Shown here: positions 61,616 through 64,000 of the stretch, piece by piece | Layout: every line of letters starts with the position of its first letter | How positions within the stretch are numbered: the stretch's first letter is position 1 | NCBI RefSeq assembly: GCF_019396345.1 | Contig: NZ_JAHKRM010000004.1 | Span: forward strand, 310,001-374,000 | Length of the DNA: 64,000 nucleotides | Direction of reading: 5' to 3' | Origin: Nonomuraea guangzhouensis | GTDB lineage: Bacteria > Actinomycetota > Actinomycetes > Streptosporangiales > Streptosporangiaceae | The notes under the pieces: generated by a model | What the model was told of the DNA's origin: nothing | Database searches by the model: none | What the model saw: the letters and a program-made list of their open reading frames with translations, nothing else | Translations under genes and position numbers: made by a program

Positions 61616-62440
61616 CTAGGCGGTCCGTACGGCGGTCCGGGTGTCCGGTACGGCGGTCGTCTCGTCGAAGCGCTGCCAGATCAGCTCCACCACGGCCGGA
61701 TCGGCCCCCAGGGGTTCGCTGACCAGGTCCGCGCCCGCCTCCGTCAGGCGGCCGTGGAAGAAGCCGGGCGCCAGCAGGTACGAGGCGACCGCCAGGCGTG
61801 GCGCCGGGCTCGATCTGACGCGTTCCACGGCCTCGCCGAGCGACGGGCTGCCCGCCGAGGTGAACGCGGCCGTGACCGGGCGGCCCAGCCGTACCGACAG
61901 CAGGTGGGCGGCGGCGCGGACGTCGGCGAGGCCGGCCGGGTCCGAGGAGCCGGCCGCGCCCAGGATGACCGTGTCGGCGGGGCGCAGTCCCGCGCGGGCC
62001 AGCTTGCGGGCGAGCGCGGTGGTGAGCAGCCGGTGCGGTCCGAGCGGCGGCGCGACGAGCGCGTCGGGGCGGTGTTCGGCGACGACGTTCGGCAGGTCGA
62101 TGTGTACGTGGTAGCCGCCCGCGAGCAGCAGCGGCACCACGACCACGGGTCCGGGGACCGTGGACAGCACGTCGGACAGCAGGGGAGAGCTGATCTCCAG
62201 GTAGCTCAGCTCGACGCGATGCCGGGGCCGCGTCCGCCGGACCGCCGCGGCCAGCGCGGCCAGGGATCGCTCCCCCGCCGCGCTCCGCGTCCCATGCGCG
62301 GCCAGGACCAGCGTCGGCGCGGTTGCTCCGGCCCGTACGGACGCGACCGGCATCGGCGCCACAGAAGCGGGAACGACCCGCTCGGGCGAGGGCGACGTCA
62401 CAGGAACGGAAGCGGCCCCCTTGGGCGAGGGTGACGTCAC
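61616..62440 (-). CDS. Sirohydrochlorin chelatase-like protein (CbiX/SirB family)
   Basis: The 274-residue protein has a CbiX/SirB-type fold. The metal-binding His is in LVLAAHGTRSAAGERSL (~49) and a second in LLAGGYHVHIDLPNVV, with GAAGSSDPAGLADV and SYLLAPGFFHGRLTE in the second half. It is predicted to insert cobalt or iron into sirohydrochlorin, or a related tetrapyrrole. GTG at 62440 overlaps the hemD stop (GTGA), linking it to tetrapyrrole synthesis. GTG at 62401 is an alternative: the ~39 bp around the two starts are an imperfect direct duplication, giving a low-complexity N-terminus of ~40 residues. Confidence 0.82.
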   Translation of the reverse strand: MTSPSPKGAASVPVTSPSPERVVPASVAPMPVASVRAGATAPTLVLAAHGTRSAAGERSLAALAAAVRRTRPRHRVELSYLEISSPLLSDVLSTVPGPVVVVPLLLAGGYHVHIDLPNVVAEHRPDALVAPPLGPHRLLTTALARKLARAGLRPADTVILGAAGSSDPAGLADVRAAAHLLSVRLGRPVTAAFTSAGSPSLGEAVERVRSSPAPRLAVASYLLAPGFFHGRLTEAGADLVSEPLGADPAVVELIWQRFDETTAVPDTRTAVRTA

Positions 62441-63609
62441 AGGGACGCCGCCTCGTGGGTGCAGGCGAGCCGGTAGCCCCGTTTGACCACCGTCTCGACG
62501 ATCCCGCTGGGCCCGAGCGCGCGCCGCAGCCGGGTGATCGCCATCTCCACGGCGTGCTCCGCCGAGTCGCGCGACAGGCTGCCCGGCAGCACGGTACGCA
62601 GGTCGGTACGGGAGACCACATGGCCGGGTTTGTCGGCCAGGCGCTTGAGCACGGCCATCGGCGCGGGTGGCAGCGGCCTGAGTTCGCCGTCGACGACCAC
62701 CGCGTGCCCGCGGATCTCCAGCCGGTGCCCGCCCGCCTCCAGCCGGGTGACGCCGTGTTCCGGCAGGTGCCTGGCCAGCGCCCTGGCCAGCGCGCCGAGC
62801 CGCGCCCGGTCGGGCTGCAGGGTGCGTACGCCACGCGTGACCAGGGGCCCGGCGGTGACCGGACCGACGCAGGCGGCCACGACGCGGTCGCCGAACGCCG
62901 CCAGCAACTGCTCCTCCAGCCCTTCGGCCCGCGCGGCGCCGAGCATGGCGTGTACGGCGGGCGCGCTGGTGAAGGCCACGGCGTCCACGGCGCCCGACAG
63001 CGTCTGGGTGATGAGGCGGCGCAGCGGCGAGGGGTCGCGGTACGGCAGCCACCGGTAGACCGGGATCTCGATCACCTCGGCCCCGGCCTCCCGCAGCGCG
63101 GCGACGAACTCCGTCAGCGGCTCTCCGTGCTGCTGCACCGCGATGCGGCGTCCGCGCAGGTCCTGGGCCAGGAGGTACTGCTTGACCTCCTCGCAGGACT
63201 CGGTGGCGGGGGTCCAGTGGTCGTTCAGCCCGGCGGCGCGCACCGCTCCCCTGGCCTTGGGGCCGCGGGTGAGCAGGCGGGCTCTGGTCAGGTGGTCGGC
63301 CAGGTCGGCGGACAGGCCCCAGCCCTCGGCCGCGGCCATCCAGCCGCGGAAGCCGACGCCGGTGGTGATGACCACGTCGTCCACCGGCCCGGTCAGGCTG
63401 AGCCGGGTGGCGGCCAGCAGGTCGGAGTCCTCGGAGAGCGGCACCAGCCTGATGGCGGGCGCGCTCACCACCCGCGCGCCGCGCCGTTCGAGCAGCGCGC
63501 CGAACTCCTCGCGCCGCCGGGTGGCGGTCACGCCGACGGTGAAGCCGGACAGCGCGTCCGGCGCCGTCTCCAGCGCTCTCGCCGGGTCGTCGAGGGGAAG
63601 GGCGCTCAC
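62437..63609 (-). CDS. hemD: Uroporphyrinogen-III synthase fused to an OmpR-type winged helix
   Basis: The 390-residue two-part protein. Residues ~1-265 are uroporphyrinogen-III synthase (LSGFTVGVTATRRREEFGAL; DVVITTGVGFRGWMAAAEGW; AVAFTSAPAVHAMLGAARAE), which cyclises hydroxymethylbilane. Residues ~285-385 are a Trans_reg_C winged helix (PAPMAVLKRLADKPGHVVSR; SAEHAVEMAITRLRRALGPS; VETVVKRGYRLAC), suggesting gene control by the enzyme itself. This fusion is known in actinobacteria. GTG at 63609 has AGGAGG upstream. It is coupled to the chelatase gene. Confidence 0.9.
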   Translation of the reverse strand: MSALPLDDPARALETAPDALSGFTVGVTATRRREEFGALLERRGARVVSAPAIRLVPLSEDSDLLAATRLSLTGPVDDVVITTGVGFRGWMAAAEGWGLSADLADHLTRARLLTRGPKARGAVRAAGLNDHWTPATESCEEVKQYLLAQDLRGRRIAVQQHGEPLTEFVAALREAGAEVIEIPVYRWLPYRDPSPLRRLITQTLSGAVDAVAFTSAPAVHAMLGAARAEGLEEQLLAAFGDRVVAACVGPVTAGPLVTRGVRTLQPDRARLGALARALARHLPEHGVTRLEAGGHRLEIRGHAVVVDGELRPLPPAPMAVLKRLADKPGHVVSRTDLRTVLPGSLSRDSAEHAVEMAITRLRRALGPSGIVETVVKRGYRLACTHEAASL

Positions 63610-63836
63610 GCGAACACCTCCTGTAGTGGTGGGCTTGGCCGGGCCCCGAGCACCCGGCCAAGCATCACAGGCCCATGAGCCGGAAGTGAGATCACAGAAT
63701 AGATAGTGCTTTCAGGCGGTTTCGCCCCTGGGTCTCCCTTGTTACCGCTGTGCTACAACCCAGAACCCCGACGGTTGATCCCGAAGGCGCGCGGGAAGCC
63801 TCTCCCCCAGACGACGCGACCAATCGGGGAGTTGCG

Positions 63837-64000
63837 GTGGCAGTCCGCCCTATCCGCGTGTTCAGCGATCCGGTGCTCCGCTCGGTGGCGGCGCCGGTTC
63901 ACGACTTCGACCGGGAGCTCCGGGGGCTGGTCAAGTCCCTGACGGCGACGATGCGCGCCGGAGCCGGCCGCGCCGGCCTGGCCGCACCCCAGATCGGGGT
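63837..64000 (+). CDS. def: Peptide deformylase, N-terminal part, cut by window edge
   Basis: The first 54 codons: VAVRPIRVFSDPVLRSVAAP, then GRAGLAAPQIGV, which is deformylase motif I (GLAAPQIG). The enzyme removes the formyl group from new N-termini; the zinc-binding EGCLS and HExxH motifs lie beyond the edge. GTG at 63837 has GGGGAG five bases upstream. Confidence 0.9.
   Translation, partial: MAVRPIRVFSDPVLRSVAAPVHDFDRELRGLVKSLTATMRAGAGRAGLAAPQIG

Noticed and set aside
61616..63661. A 681-codon frame spanning hemD and the chelatase
   Set aside because: Its N-terminal two thirds are a shadow of hemD; the chelatase starts at 62440 or 62401.

Overview
The window is about 70% G+C DNA from an actinomycete. 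It is gene-dense, with many GTG starts, ATGA/GTGA gene overlaps and signs of leaderless transcription. It holds a complete Pup-proteasome system: pup, dop, pafA, prcA, prcB, the ATPase arc, and the PafB/PafC regulators. Gene order matches, from memory, the Mycobacterium tuberculosis stretch Rv2089c-Rv2125: M24 peptidase, 5'-3' exonuclease, helY, tatC, tatA, pafC, pafB, pafA, prcA, prcB, pup, dop, mpa/arc, trmI, RecB-like nuclease, metH, PAC2. Twin FKBP lipoproteins beside pafA, a single ARC-type ATPase, WYL regulators and a carbohydrate transporter fit a Streptosporangiales-type organism (Nonomuraea or a relative). That assignment is inference. I saw no rRNA, tRNA or CRISPR array.

Layout. 1-5.5 kb: edge of a P-loop regulator, M24 peptidase, PAS-SpoIIE phosphatase, 5'-3' exonuclease, RNB ribonuclease and an unlisted 56-residue membrane protein. 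5.6-14.9 kb: helY, a TetR/MFS efflux pair, a lipid kinase, tatC-tatA, a small membrane protein, pafC and pafB. 14.9-19.9 kb: DUF3866, DUF3291, an HTH regulator, a GNAT enzyme and two FKBP lipoproteins. 19.9-36.1 kb: the Pup-proteasome core, all on the minus strand. It is interrupted by (a) a secreted-protein gene between ~130-bp inverted repeats, with a CRP-type box, between pafA and prcA; (b) a plus-strand four-gene sugar ABC transporter plus dinB between prcB and pup; (c) a small membrane protein gene with its own operator/promoter between pup and dop; (d) an acyltransferase and a PLP enzyme between dop and arc.

36-47 kb: trmI, a tandem GNAT, a GAF protein, a GntR regulator facing gluconokinase, an FHA protein with heptad repeats and a 20-codon leader ORF, an M50 site-2 protease, a RecB-family Fe-S nuclease behind a PafBC-type promoter, and a NarL-type two-component system. 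47-53 kb: an oligopeptide ABC operon (oppC-A-B-D-F) with a strong hairpin between oppA and oppB. 53-64 kb: a membrane protein, repeat-rich spacers, a HAD phosphatase, metH, a universal stress protein, a PAC2 protein, a TetR-like protein lacking a normal HTH, a HemD-winged-helix fusion coupled to a CbiX-like chelatase, and the start of peptide deformylase.

How the parts may work together: Pup is encoded ending Gly-Gly-Glu, so it needs no deamidation. PafA ligates it, Dop removes it, and ARC (C-terminal QYL) feeds pupylated substrates to PrcA/PrcB. PafB/PafC are DNA-damage activators in mycobacteria. The window also holds two DNA-repair genes, a RecB-type nuclease with a RecA-NDp-like promoter and dinB inside the proteasome cluster, which suggests a local link between damage response and regulated proteolysis. 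Spacers at 21.5, 22.3, 40.6, 53.9, 54.1 and 55.0 kb carry tandem or dispersed repeats.
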